The translations under genes and the position numbers were made by a program. A DNA stretch of 64,000 bases from assembly GCA_023079485.1 (NCBI GenBank), contig CM041085.1:96669115-96733114 (forward strand), given 5' to 3'. The DNA is from Archilochus colubris (Eukaryota > Chordata > Aves > Apodiformes > Trochilidae). The notes beneath the pieces are model-generated. The model did not search any database. It was given only the letters and a program-made list of their open reading frames with translations, and was not told where the DNA came from. Numbering within the stretch: the first letter of the stretch is position 1; every line of letters starts with the position of its first letter. This document shows positions 11,976-24,484 of this stretch, piece by piece.

Positions 11976-11980
11976 ATTAT

Positions 11981-12040
11981 GGTTCAAGGGTTGGACTCGA
12001 TGATCTCTGAGGTCCCTTCCAACCCAGCCAATTCTATGAT
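11981..12040 (+). mobile_element. CR1 LINE, orphan 3' UTR fragment
   Basis: About 60 bases matching the extreme 3' end of a CR1: GGTTGGACTCGATGATCTCTG, then GGTCCCTTCCAACCCAGCCA, then a single ATTCTATG octamer. The wording matches the 3' UTR of the copy at 55.8 kb (opposite strand) and differs from that of the copy at 10.9 kb, so it belongs to the former's subfamily. It is severely 5'-truncated. Confidence 0.88.
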
Positions 12041-15000
12041 ATGTAGCTATATGTATTTTTCATTTCCAGTAGACAGGACACTAGGCTGTCCTATATCATC
12101 TGGTTTTCAGTTTCCTCAATTCATACCCAGAGTCTGGAAAAAGAAGCAGGGAAGCAAACAAACAAATAGTCATGGGAATGTCAGCCTTGTCATAATTAAT
12201 GAAATATCACTTTAAATGTCAGCTAGCCAAATGTATCATGAGCATTTATAAACTTTCTAAATACTGCTTCATAAATTGTAGCCCTAGGTATGGCGTTGCC
12301 TTGCATTTAGGACAGCTAATATGCCATTTTCTATTGCATCAGGCTCATGAGCACAAGAGAGACATTTTGTTTTATTTTAGTGTGTGCTAGAAATAACCCT
12401 AAAGGCGTCTGATTCAAGGTGTTTTGTTTTTTTTTTTTCAATAAACTTTTCAACTTTAAATAATTAATACATTTGTTATAGTCACTTGTTACAAGCATTA
12501 TTTCATTGAGCGAATAATTTTTTCATTCATGAATAATAGATATATTGAAAATTAAATGGTATAGTCTGGCTCTAAGTAGTTCTTCATGTTGGTAGCTAGA
12601 AAGTTTCAAGTCCAGTCCTCCCAGTGCTGTGCACAGACCTAACTTCAGTCATATTTTCAGTTCAGTTGAAACCCCTACTTTCTGCACCCCTCAGTGTGTG
12701 ATTGGATCTGCTTGGGCAGGATGCAATATCTTTTACTGATTGATCTTCTGCCCAAAGAAATAAGGTGCTCTAAGAAGTAGCCATAGTCCTACTGTTCCTA
12801 ACTCTTCTGGCAGTTTTTCAAGTTGTCACATGGAAAGTAGAAGAAAGGAAAATATAATACTATAGGACATCATCCAGGAAGTCAGATTTTTCTCTTTTCC
12901 TACCTGCACTAGCTTTACTAAATAGCATCCCAAGTTCTAAATTCAATAGGGACCAGTAGGTAAACCAAAGCTTTAACCTTCATGTACACTAATAGCATGT
13001 GTTTTGTATGTTATTTTTTTTAATGGTTAATTCTGCTTTCTTTGAAGTATGAAATGAACATTATTTGATTTGGTGTCATATTCATGAGAAGTTTTCATTT
13101 TTCTAGTCCCTGAAAGTCTCTTTAAAGATGATGAAAACTGGTAGTCATCAGATAGTCCTCTACATAGTCCTCTGCACCTACTATTAAATCCTACCTGGAG
13201 CAGAATTCATTGATGATCTCCTGTTTTTATAACAGTCTACACATAAAGTTTGTATAAAACTAGGGACAGGGGGATCTCAATATCATACAATTCAACTTTA
13301 GCCTGATGGCTGGTAGGGGGAATTCTTCATCTGATTCCTTTATCTGAGTCAGGTTAGGTGAAAAGAGCAAGGCAAGCCATTGCAGGAGACACAAGCATAA
13401 TTTTTTCAAATATATCTTTTATTAAAGGATGTTACCTTTTAGGGAAAAAAAAAGCAAACATATGAGAGTTTTATGCTAAAAATAATGTTTAGTTTCCTTT
13501 GGCTATTTCTCCATGAATAAAAAGTATACCACTGTATAAAAAAATCCCATTGTTCTTTTGTTACATTATACTCAAAGAAACTGCACTTAACATATCTAAG
13601 AAACTAAACTTTGTAAGTTAAGGTCATTTTTTAAAAGGCAGAATGTTATTGGAAAAGAACAAGCACCTGTTGCATTACTTCTCTTCAGAGAAAACAAAGC
13701 ACACAACCTACTTCTATCCCTTGGGCAGAAAATGTAATAATGTTAGAAGTTATGTAAAGAGCATTAAACAATAGAAATTTTAGAAAATTGAAATCATATA
13801 GAGAATAGGTCAAATTTATCCCAGATGGAACTCTATTGACTTGAATGGGCTTGCAGCATTTATTACAATTGTGTGTTACACTATAATTCAGATTAAATTG
13901 TTTGCGCATCAGTTGTTTCTTAGAGCATCTGTACTTGAAAACTCAAGAATGCTGAGCATCACAATTGCATTATTCCCAGTTCCGTTGCTTTCCATTATGT
14001 TTGATGAGAAAGTAACTTGAGTTCCATTTCAATGCTGTTATGCATTAATTTCATCATTGAAGTGTACCTCCACCGGAGACAGCAAGAAAACCTATGATAA
14101 GAGAGTTCAGCTGCTTTTTTAAAAAAAAGTTAAAACTAACACCAAACCAAAAGTATTGCTATAATGGTTAGGGAAGAGCCAGGATGAAATATATACATTA
14201 AATCACTGAAAGAGGTTTCTGGTTTGTTTTTTGTTTTTTCTCAAGGAAAGGTTCAGTGTTCTTATTTACTGTAAACTGGGACTAGACTTTAGTCTTAAGG
14301 AAAAACACCTAAAGCTCTGTAGGTTTAATTATTCTCATGGGGGTTAGGATCTTAGATACCTTTAAAACCCTCCATATCAGAACGAAAAATCTGTGAAGCT
14401 GAGAGATTGCAGTTCACTTTGAAGTCAGTAGAAATCAAGCACTCATTAGATAACAGTCTGTACTTTGCAGGTTCGAACAGTAAATCAGCATCCTTATTTT
14501 TATAGTTTCTTGCTTTAACTAAACTGGATAATAGGAAATATTGAAAAAAATATTAATTTGAGCATGAGTCTATTCAAAGGGTTCTTTAACCTTCCATCAT
14601 GACAGAAGAGAGAAACACAAAGAACCTAGAGCAATATAGTCTACTAGACTGAAAAATGTTGTATCTGAACTAGTCAATAGAAAATGCTGACTAGGCGCAT
14701 CTATTATAGACCACAATAGATGTTCAGCTACATATTTTGTGCTTATTTGGGAAATCTGATATCCTGGCTCAGAACATACATATTTGTCCATTTTCCAGAT
14801 CCCTCTCATTACTTGCTCTCAAATAGTTTTCATTTTTCAGTCTTGTCCAGTCCTATTGTACTTTTCAGTATGGAAGGCTAGGAACAACGTGTTCTTTCCT
14901 CAAAAATATTTCCTACTAACTGAAATTGGTACTTCTGGCTTAAGGAATAGATGTCTCCTCCTGCTACCTAGGGACAAAACCATCACTTTAAAAAACATTG

Positions 15001-15479
15001 TCTTAGATATTATAAGCAAACAAAAGCTTAATTGTTTTAAGTTTCTGGGACATCAAGCTAAATAATGCATGAATGTTAAGGCTTTCATAGCTGTGTTTTT
15101 GTTCAATACCAGAAAAGTAAGTGCTCATAGTGAACAAGTAGTGAACAAGTTCCCTCACAAATGCTGCAGAAGCCTAAACTGACTGTTTAGGTTGAATGTT
15201 GACACACATTAAATGCAGAATAGGTCCTACAACAGCTTTACATGATTTAAGTGATTCATTTGTTGACTTAACCATGGCTATGGCTTCATCCTGAAATCAT
15301 TAAGTTTGCAAATTAAGAGGCTGTATCTGTTTTCATCAGATAACTCTTGGGTGTAGAAATCAACATTATTCTCAGCAGCTCAGTAGACGCCCCAGCCCTG
15401 AAAGGAGAAATGATGTTTAGGACTGAATGTGCGTGGAAAGCCCAAGAAAAAAAATGAGGACTTTCATTAAATAATTAAC
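12041..15479. other. Unique AT-rich non-coding DNA
   Basis: No gene supported. It contains T-runs (for example near 12428 and 13014). The block near 13940-14100 is less AT-skewed and looks slightly conserved, but I cannot test this. Short open frames on both strands carry no recognised domain. Confidence 0.65.
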
Positions 15480-15745
15480 AGCAATAAACATGAATGCCTC
15501 TTTGAAAATCACTGGCCAGCTTAATGATCTTTAAAATCAATTAAAAACAGTCCCAGGTGGAAAGACAAATAGAAGCTGTATATCAGTATGTCACAATTAA
15601 TTAATAGATTGTGTTGCTAGAAATTTTTTGAGTCGAGGTGGGATAAATAGTACAATGTTAGCTCCTCTGCCTCATCTCATTAAACCAGCTATAATTAATT
15701 TCCTTAACTGAACCTTAATTGCAACAATTAAGAGGTATGGGAATA
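15480..15745. promoter_or_regulatory. Candidate conserved enhancer-like block rich in homeodomain sites
   Basis: The block carries many TAATT/ATTA cores: AATCAATTAAAA (15535-15546), AATTAATTAATAG (15595-15607), ATAATTAATTT (15691-15701), and a precise inverted pair CTTAATTG/CAATTAAG (15714-15721 and 15725-15732) with a 3-base spacer. An E-box-like CAGGTG lies at about 15554. There are no transposon signatures or simple-repeat structure. Clustered, partly palindromic homeodomain sites are typical of vertebrate developmental enhancers, but AT-rich DNA also produces TAATT by chance. Cross-species conservation would decide. Confidence 0.25.
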
Positions 15746-16312
15746 TTTTACACCTCAAAATATTTCTGGACCACTCTCTTGTGATTCTGCTTCACTTATG
15801 TTAGCAGTAAAAATGCTGTGGCTCCACACTAATAATAGATGCAACACCGCTGAATTGCATTGAACTCCCAGTTTGAAAAACACATTAAAAGTCCTTTCTA
15901 TAACTTTTGAAGTCGATACAACAGGATATAAGCAGCTCATTACTTCTTCCCACCTCCTCAATATTCTGTCAATCAAAATTCATAGCATTTAGTAACGAAA
16001 TTGAAGGGTAATTCAGCTTTATAATCATAGAGTGACAATACAGCCAGAGGAAGATTATACTTCATTGCCTTTAAACTGATTCTATAAAGAGATTAGGATC
16101 ACATATTTGCAGTCTAGAAAGGTGTCACTTTATTTTGCACTCAGGACTAAAGGGGTCATGCCTGGGATAAACCATTAGCACAATTTTCTGTCTTTCAAAG
16201 CCACGAACTTTCTGGTTAAACTTAAGATTTTGCTATGGATATTAAACCACTATCAGGGTTCAAGAAAAGGAAGATCAATTGTGTTGCCTCAAAACAGATA
16301 AAATCATAGCTA

Positions 16313-16393
16313 CTCACAAGCTAGACAATATGACCAAAAAAGTTCTCCTGCATAGAACTATTGGCTTTTTAGCCATATTGTCTAGCTTGTGAG
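16313..16393. other. 81-nt hairpin with perfect 20-bp stem
   Basis: Bases 16313-16332 (CTCACAAGCTAGACAATATG) are the exact reverse complement of 16374-16393. Inside, after a mismatched base, C16334 pairs with G16372, five A:T pairs follow (16336-16340 with 16366-16370), then GTTC/GAAC (16342-16345 with 16355-16358), leaving a 9-base terminal loop and a 7-base bulge on the 3' arm. The size and shape resemble a microRNA precursor or a very small MITE. A template-switch event during replication could also have made it. There is no flanking target-site duplication that I can see. Transcription is not demonstrated. Confidence 0.5.
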
Positions 16394-18163
16394 CAGCTTG
16401 GAATATAAAATTATATATTCACAAATCTTGGAGTCCTGGAGGGTAGGGAGAATTCTATTGTTTTTTAAGAAATGTGAGGAAGAATGAACAGGGACCATTT
16501 TTGCCTGTCAGGTGAATTCAGAGGTCTAAGCAGCATCAGAAAGAAAAAGGTTGTTTGGTCTCACTGGATGTCAAACAGAAGACAGCAGAGATACCACAAA
16601 TGCTGGTACAGCAACTTCTGTGAGGATATTTCTGAAGTAGCAGGAACATGAGTACAATGTATGTGGAATAGAGTTAAAATGGAAAGGGAGAGGAGCTTCC
16701 ACATGATGGTGAGGACACTTTTCCGTGTGTCAGTCACAAGGTTGTCCTGTGATTTGTTCACATTCAAAAATACACAGAACCATAGCTCAGAACCAAAACA
16801 CTCAGCTAAATAAAAGACTAGTCCTTATGTCAGGGAACAATATTGTGTTAAAGAAATATTGAAGCTGGAAAGTAGGCAGTGAAAAGGAAAAGTGGGTTTT
16901 GTTATTTTGAGTCTTCCCATTTTAATAATGCTTTTGATCTTCTTTCCACGCTACCAAATGAGCTAGGAACAATCCTAACAATGGTGCTATAAAGCATTGT
17001 CAGATAGCATTAATATAGTATTATCTGTTGCTTTGGCAGGAAGTATATTAAAGGACATGAAAACATAGACAATTTGAATAATGTTAGAAAGAGTGAAAAA
17101 GGATTTTGTTCCAGAAGTAAGTGACAGGCACAGTCATCTGATAGACACTTCCATTTCAGTTTGTGATCTCAGTTCCCTTAGAGCAAGCATAGGAAAATAA
17201 GCATTTCTATAGTGCAATTCCTTTTGTTACAATTTATATATCCAAAAACCCACCTTAAAAAACAATGGCAAAAAGAAAAACCAAAGCCAAACCAGACCAC
17301 TTACACCTTCAACGTCCCACAAGCTCTTAGATCACTGCTTCATTTTTAGAGATCTTCAAGTTAGACACCTAACTGATGCTTTTTGTGCTCTATGCCTTTG
17401 TCAGGTTTCACATAAAGTTGATATGATACAACTTTTAAAATTAAAAAAGTTCTTTTACTCAGACATCTTTTTACTCTGAGACCATTTTCTGGCACAATGT
17501 TTTCTGCATCATGTGTATGTAAATCAGTACTGGAAGCAGAACTGAACATGTAGCAGTAATGACATAGATAGCTATTAAAAATTAATCTTTCTGATGTTAA
17601 GAGGGGAGGAGGAGTAAGCTTCTTGATTAAGGTCTTCTGGTCAGCTCAGAAATTTCAGTTATTTTTAAAATAATTTCTTTCCTCCTCTCCCAGAAGTGAG
17701 GAATGTGAATAGAAAATCAAATAAAAAAATTTTCTACTTAGAGTTATTTGTACATTAAGAAAAATAAAACCTGACACTTTAATCCCAATGGTAAGGATAA
17801 TCATATTCATAAACCATCTTTTACACTGTTTAAAAAAAATTTGTTCATTTTCTTCCTTAGTATTTCTCCTGGTAGTGCTCTGCTTCATCCCTTAGAATCC
17901 CCTTGTGGAGAAGGCCATTCATTATCTATTACCCTTCAGATTAGAAATAGAGGTGGTTTTGAAACTTGCTATACTTATTTAAAGAAACAAAAAAGTCCCA
18001 ATGAACGTTCAGACAAAAAAAGGAGAGGAAATCTAAATAGGTATTTGCTTCTTCATATAGCAGCCAGGTTTTCCTCAGTAACCTGAAAGGAAGCTGGACC
18101 CTGACCTGCCAGATGCCTTTTCATTTACTGAAGAAGGGATGGGGAGTGCTGATCTGAGAGCTT

Positions 18164-18195
18164 AAACAAAAACAAAAAAAAAAAAACAAAAAAAA
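18164..18195 (+). repeat. A-rich (CAAAA-type) tract
   Basis: Runs of A broken by single C residues. It is low complexity and of the same type as those at 23368, 24457, 30611 and 42209. Confidence 0.85.
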
Positions 18196-19613
18196 GGAAA
18201 TGTTAATAAGCTCCAGATATAAATCAATTCTTAATTCTTTCAGAGAAAAATTTGAAAGTGCAACAGAAAGTCAGACATTGATACTCAAGTCCATTGATAC
18301 TTAAGTGCCAGGCTTCACAGGCTAAAGTGATCATCTATACAGCATAGATTCAGCTCTAGCAATGTCCTCTTTCATGTCCATGATGCCTCAGATTCATCTA
18401 AAGCTCTGAATCTCCTTCAGGCAGCCAAGAGGAGACAATAGAGTGTGGAGTATTAGCTGACTCGAAAGGCAGACCTCTCCCCCTATGTTTTACATAAAAG
18501 AACAAGCACTAGCATGAAATAATCTGCTCTGCTAAAGTTTTAGACATTCCTGAGTTGGTTTCACATAGCAGCAAACAGTTCCACAGTGCTGCTTAGGAGT
18601 TATACCCAGAAAAATTCCAAGCAGGTAGTTTGGAAATGGTCATTTTACTCTGGAAGCTGAGTGGGTGTAGACTATTCTGTCCCAGGCTTAAGTCCGGAGG
18701 ACAAACCTGGTACATTCAGTCTCCTTGTACAGATGCAGCTGCTAAATTCAAGCCCCAAGAATCCAATTATATCTGTGAGGGAAAAATCCACAGGGTATAC
18801 TTTTCAATATCTTCAGCATTTAAACTAGTCAATATTAGATTTGTGGCTCAGGTTATATAAGCAGAGGAAAGGACCAACATAAGAATTCCCTTTTATATAT
18901 TTTGTTGATTTTTTTTATTAATTACTTCAGTGACCACTTCTGTTTATAGAAAAAACACTCATCGGAACACAGACCTGAAGGATGCTAAGGACTAGAATCT
19001 GCATTTTTGTTTTCTTTATTTCTGTGTACACACAGTGATCCTATAAAGAGAGTTTCCTTAAGATCCAAACCCATGATCTGTCTTTAGCTGCCTTGCCGTC
19101 TTCTAAGCAGTTTTGCCTCAGGATATGATCCAAAGAGAGCTTTGTGAGCAATCGGTCTTAATGGACTTCTAACTTCTGATCTACAGAGTCTGCTCAGAAA
19201 GTGTCATAAATATTATCCACAACATTCACTGAGTGGTCAATATATAACTCTCCATGCATGCTAAAATTATATACAGTTTTTGACCTGAGCAACAATATTT
19301 TCAGGTTACATCGCATTTGTGAGTTATTTTACATAGAGTGTATTAAAATGCTGGGAAATCTTTCACCTTTCTGCCCTTTCCTACTTCTTAACTCCCCTGG
19401 TGCAAATAATTACAGTCCCTCTTCCCACACCCAAAGCCTGGAGCTCTTCAGGCAAAGAAATCAACAACAGATAATGGTATCACCAGAGGGATTCTTATGC
19501 TTCCTGGGTGAAACTCACTATATGGTTTGTTTCCAGATGCTTATTTCAGTTTCTGCAGAACTCATTCTGGCTTTGGGAATGGGCTCCCTGAAACTATCTT
19601 CCCTCCTGTGCAG

Positions 19614-19627
19614 ACACACACACACAC
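19614..19627. repeat. (AC)7 microsatellite
   Basis: A short dinucleotide AC array, extended on the right by CTCACTC-type degenerate units. Confidence 0.85.
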
Positions 19628-21965
19628 TCACTCAGGCAGAGAGTCAATCGTGGCAACCCTGCAGTCATCTCCATCATGTCCTTGCATGTGTGAGGCTAAT
19701 TCCAGTGCTACTCTCAGGTAAACTGAGACCTCTCAGAGTTTGGTGGGTACACCTTCAGTAGGCAATACTTTATCAGTCCATCTGTCATTCCCTTGAATCA
19801 GCAAGCTGCTCTGCTTAATGATGGAGCATTATAGCAATATATATATATATTTTCTTGATGAAAATAACTTCTTATAGTTTGGAACTGCAACCTGAGTGGC
19901 ATAAACACCAATTCGCATGCTGCAGGTAGTGAAACAGCCTTACAGTGAGTAAGTATCACAGCAGTCAGGTTTTGAGTGCTGAAATAGTCACAGGCAACAG
20001 GCAGAGACTGAATCAAAGCCTCTCTCATAGAAAGGAAAATTTGATCTGAGCACTAAAATTAGTCATAGCTTAGGAACAACAAAGGACAGTCTCATTGTGT
20101 TTGCTCTGACAGTAGGAAAGAAAGCAGTACATGGTTTTGGTGTGCTAAATGGGACACTGTTCCATGGCTGGAATCAGTCATTGGTAAAATCACTGAAAAG
20201 GATTTAAACTGTAAATTTTAAATTAGCATTGTCAAATCTTAAGAGCAGTTTGGCAGCTGTTGTAAAAATCTGAGAATGAGAGAGGCTACAGTGGACAATT
20301 TATAATGGAATGAAAACCTGATTTAAAAATAGCTTCATAACATTAATTTTATTTAAAATGGAATATGAAAAATTTGATTCTTGAGACAAGTTTCATAGCT
20401 TGTCAATCAATCTCATGCATATTCCCTCCAAGTAACAATTCTAAGATGTAGCCATTCAGAATAGAGTTTATTCTGAGTCATTTATCAGATTTTTAACACT
20501 AGCATACTCATAATACTCTAATGATCATCCCTCTGATAAGTGGAAGCAGAGAGAGAAAAACTTCCAGCCAAAGGTGAATTTGCCAACCCCTTAGCATGTA
20601 AGAGAGTTCTTCAGGTTGATACCTTTCCATACCACACTGCCCCCACTCCCACCCAGAACTGTGATCCTTCAGTGAAAGGCTGTGTTGCCTAAACCTTCCT
20701 CCACATAGAAGGCTTTGCACATGATCCTTTACCACCCCTGTTAATAACTTGTCTAGAAGATATTAACCTTAGGGTAATTTCTAGAGGGTGATAAAATGAT
20801 AGAGGTTGTCTCTGATGCCAGTCAAAGGGTAGAATTGTACTTACATAATGTCCTTATGTCCTTTTTTTTCCATATTACAAAAGCACTTTTAAAGTTTTTT
20901 TTATTTTCAGATAAGACTTTTATGGCTTGGTAGTGTTCTCTGCCCTTTCAAAAAGTATGCATTTGGTTTATTGATGAGGACAAATGAGTGAAAATTTTTC
21001 TAAATAAACATACTCTGCATTGTTTAGTTAATATAATTTATCTACTAAAAACAGATATTTAGTGGTATGCAAGAAATCTGTTTGCTAGCAATTTATCTCA
21101 ATAGTAGCTCTACGAACCTACCCTGCCCACATACATATAAATCCAAAGAGCACTATTTTGAGAATTAGCTGTGAGAAATATTACCCATTTGAACAATTTA
21201 CTAAAGTTATATTACACCATTAGAGAGGTGAATGGGATAGATTTAAAGAAAATTCAACTTTTTGGTAAGTCAAACTATGAAATATTTCAAAGAGACATTA
21301 ATGCAAGGCACTCCCTATGATCTATAAGGTCAAGCCAGGTTATCCTACAGGCATCTTGTAGCTTCTTAAACAATTCAATTCAGGTATCCTTGAAAAATCC
21401 TGAAACTTTGAGTTGAAGTCAGCACTAGTTAAAGAAACCTCGATTCCTCTTAGTAATATTATTCCAATTATTCATTACTGGTAAAATTAACAACTAATTT
21501 TTTATTTGAATTTGTCTGTCTTCTATATTCTTGTTACAGCTTTTATTAACAAGATATTGCCCCTACAGTATTTAATGATTCTGTTTTGTGAAATAAATGT
21601 CATTTTTTAATCAAGTAACTTTTAATCCTGATAATATGGATGAACTAAGTCCTTTCGAGTTTACTCCTGTTTGACTGGTTTTTGGGTTTCTTTTGTGAGC
21701 CTTCTAGAAGTACAAATATCAGGAATGGGTACAGTAATCCAACACCAGGGCTGGCAAAGATCCATTAAAAATCTCTTATTTATGACCTCTAGCTTATTCT
21801 GTTTTGTATTTTTTGTTTTTGATGTAGTTTGTTTTTCTTTGTTTGTTTTAGTTGTTTGAATTTTTTTTTTCATAATTTATGCTTGTATGGATAAAAAAAT
21901 AAAAACTGAGGTGGTGCCTGGTATTCAGTGTTAGAGAAAAAAATCTGATAACGTGCATATTTTTT

Positions 21966-22445
21966 CATAGAATTGTAGAATGTGAGGTTGGAAGGGATCT
22001 CAAGGGCCATCTGGTCCAGCCCTTCTAATATTACTGTTTAGATGAGATGTCTCAGCACCCTGTTGAGCTAAGACTTAAAACTTTCCAAAGTGTGGGAAAC
22101 CACCACTCACTGGGAAACCATTCCAATGTCTGTCTTTAAAGTGCAAAATTTACCTCTTATATTCAATCAGAATCTCACCAGGAGCAACTTGTACCCATTG
22201 CCCCTTGTCTTGTCCATGTGAATCCTTGTAAATAGAGAATCTCTATCTTTTTAGCTGCCCTCTAAGTACTGGAAAGTAGTAATAACATCTCCCCTAAATC
22301 TTCTCTTCTCAAGGCTGAACATATCCAGTTTTCTCAGCATCTTCTCACATGACAGGTGCTCTAGTCCTATGAGCATCCTTGTGGCTCTTCTCTGGACCCT
22401 CACCAGGCTGTCTGCATCCTTTTGTATATCCTCTTTGTCCACAAA
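21966..22445 (-). mobile_element. CR1 LINE, 5'-truncated, older copy
   Basis: The 3' end lies on the left (CATAGAATTGTAGAATG, degenerate octamers), followed on the plus strand by GGTTGGAAGGGATCTCAAGG and CATCTGGTCCAG, the reverse complement of a CR1 3' UTR. Farther right, minus-strand translation gives the C-terminal ORF2 block RVQRRATRMLIGLEHL, then MFSLEKRRFRGDVITTFQYL, at about 22255-22400. No reverse-transcriptase core remains. Decayed octamers and scattered changes suggest an older insertion. The 3' UTR wording is the same type as the copy at 33.4 kb. Confidence 0.92.
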
Positions 22446-23367
22446 GTGACTGTATCCCACCATTGAAACATAGCTGCTGCAAAAAACTTTAACCTGCATG
22501 TAAAGGTGTAAAATAGAGTACCTGGAACAGGTTTGGAATAAAGCAAAGTTGGGAAAAACCTGCCAGATGACAACTCTCTCTGAGAAACTGTTTTGCTTTT
22601 ACAGAGTGCTGTGGAGGCATCAGAGTGAAATTTCTATTTCTCTTTCCTCTGTCTTCACAGGGGAATGCGTTAGCTTGTGATTCTGTGGAATCCTTTTGGT
22701 ATTCATGTTTGGACAAGATCTTTATAAGGATAGGTGCTGGAAACGGGGCTTTTTACTTCCCTGAGACTTACAGGTAGGAGATGAGACATTATTCCCTTGC
22801 TGTAAGATGCCTCATTATAAAGCTACTCCAGGCTATACTGTAATCTCTTAAGAAAAGGAGAAAATGCTGAGTCAGGCTTTTTTCTTACCATAAGTACCTC
22901 TTCTATTCTTCCATGACTGAGAACAGATGAAAAATTCAGCTTTGCGCAGAAGAAAAAAAAAAAAAAGAACTTGTATTTATGTTTTTATTGCAAATCTCCT
23001 TTGATGTTACCTGCACAGTGCTGCACCACTGATCCTGTTTAAAATTGTGTCAAAAATTTTCATCTCTGGATTTAGGACTTTTGCTGAGTTTCTTTTTACA
23101 TGCTAGTTTAGATACCATTTTCAATAACATAAGCAAACGAATCTAGGAATCGTGCTTGCTCTTCTGGATTAGTGCACTCATCTGTCAAATTCAGCATCTT
23201 ATCCTATAGGGTATGGAATAAAAATAATGAAGTTACCTCATAGAGGTTACCATTATATGTGTTCTACAGAGTAAACAGTGCTTGGTACATTCAAAATCTT
23301 ACTGAAGTTTTCTCTTTTAAAAGTGAGTTTTAGAGGCACTTGGACATGTGTGTCTTGTGTCTCAATT

Positions 23368-23410
23368 AAAAAAAAACAAAAAACAAAACCAAACCAAAAA
23401 ACCCACAACA
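23368..23410 (+). repeat. A-rich (CAAAA/CCAAA) tract
   Basis: A-runs interrupted by C and CC. Low complexity, with no coding relevance. Confidence 0.85.
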
Positions 23411-24456
23411 TTAACACATATTTGTGCCTTGATCATTTTTATAGCTTCACATATATTAAGGAGTGCAAGGGCAACTGTGACCTAGTTAGACTTTTCTTCT
23501 GTAAAACTTGTTATTGTTAATGTATTCAATTATTTCCCATTTCAAGTATGACATATCCTTCAGAAAAATTTCCAGACAGGTTAGATATTGCCACTGAATG
23601 TGACTGCATTAACACTCATAGTTTTTCAAGGGCTAATTGTCCTAACTGGTATGAAAAGTAGTTCTTATTTTTCCTGATTGCTTATCTTAATGTGCCTAAT
23701 TTTTTCCTCCTGTAATTGGCTCCCATTTAAGCTTTTTTCTTCCATTTCTTATCAAATTATCAAATTTAATGAACAGAGCTCCTCAAATATTTCAATGTTG
23801 AGCCTATTTTTCTATATTTTCATATAGGCACATAGCTCTCCTCCAAAATCTTTCCAGGCCGTTGAAAGATGTTTGCATTCATTAATTCCCTCAAAAGATG
23901 CAATGTTATAGAATCAACAGTCACTTTATTCTTTGTATTTTTTTACTAATTTGTGATCATAATTGTTTTCAAGTTTGTGAAACTACCTTCCTGACATGAT
24001 AATGAAATACGTACACTTCATAAGTTGCATAGATAGCTAGATAACTGTGTGTGCACACATATGGGCACATTCATGAGTATATTTAGTATGTTAACCTATT
24101 GGTTTGTAACAGGGCATTTTTCTTAAATTTCACTGAAATTTGGTTTTGCTTCTGTCATCAGTATAATCTTGAGTGCAGACATCCTGGTTAGAAGACAGCA
24201 GGAAACAGTGATAATTCAAGTTTTTTTCATATTTAGTAATTATATATAGATACTTAATGAAACTGTCATAACATTCTCTCATATAACTTGAAAATTTAAA
24301 ATAACAGATTTCATAGCAGCATGATTAAACCAGCCTCACAACTAATTATGTGGTGGGAAGAAGAAGAAAAAATAATTTTGCAGCTCTAAAAAACTAAAAT
24401 TCTGTTGAAAAGTTTCTGTAGCATAATAATCAGAGTGAAAACAAAATACAGGAATG

Positions 24457-24484
24457 AAACAAAACAAAACAAAACTAAACAAAA
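24457..24484 (+). repeat. (AAAAC)n microsatellite
   Basis: About five AAAAC units with one T interruption. Confidence 0.85.

Larger units (their letters stand above)
15746..21965. other. Unique non-coding DNA
   Basis: No gene supported. It contains the 16.3 kb hairpin (listed separately), A-rich tract 18164-18195, a (CA)7 run at 19614-19627, an AT run near 19838-19850 and a T/G-rich run at about 21799-21860. The longest open frame of the window, 167 codons at 19258-19761 (+), lies here. It spans the CA repeat and shows no known domain or splice context, so I do not call it a gene. Confidence 0.6.

Noticed and set aside
16313..16393. Hairpin as a CRISPR repeat or tRNA
   Set aside because: A single copy, no spacer array, no cloverleaf or A/B-box motifs, and a eukaryotic nuclear context.
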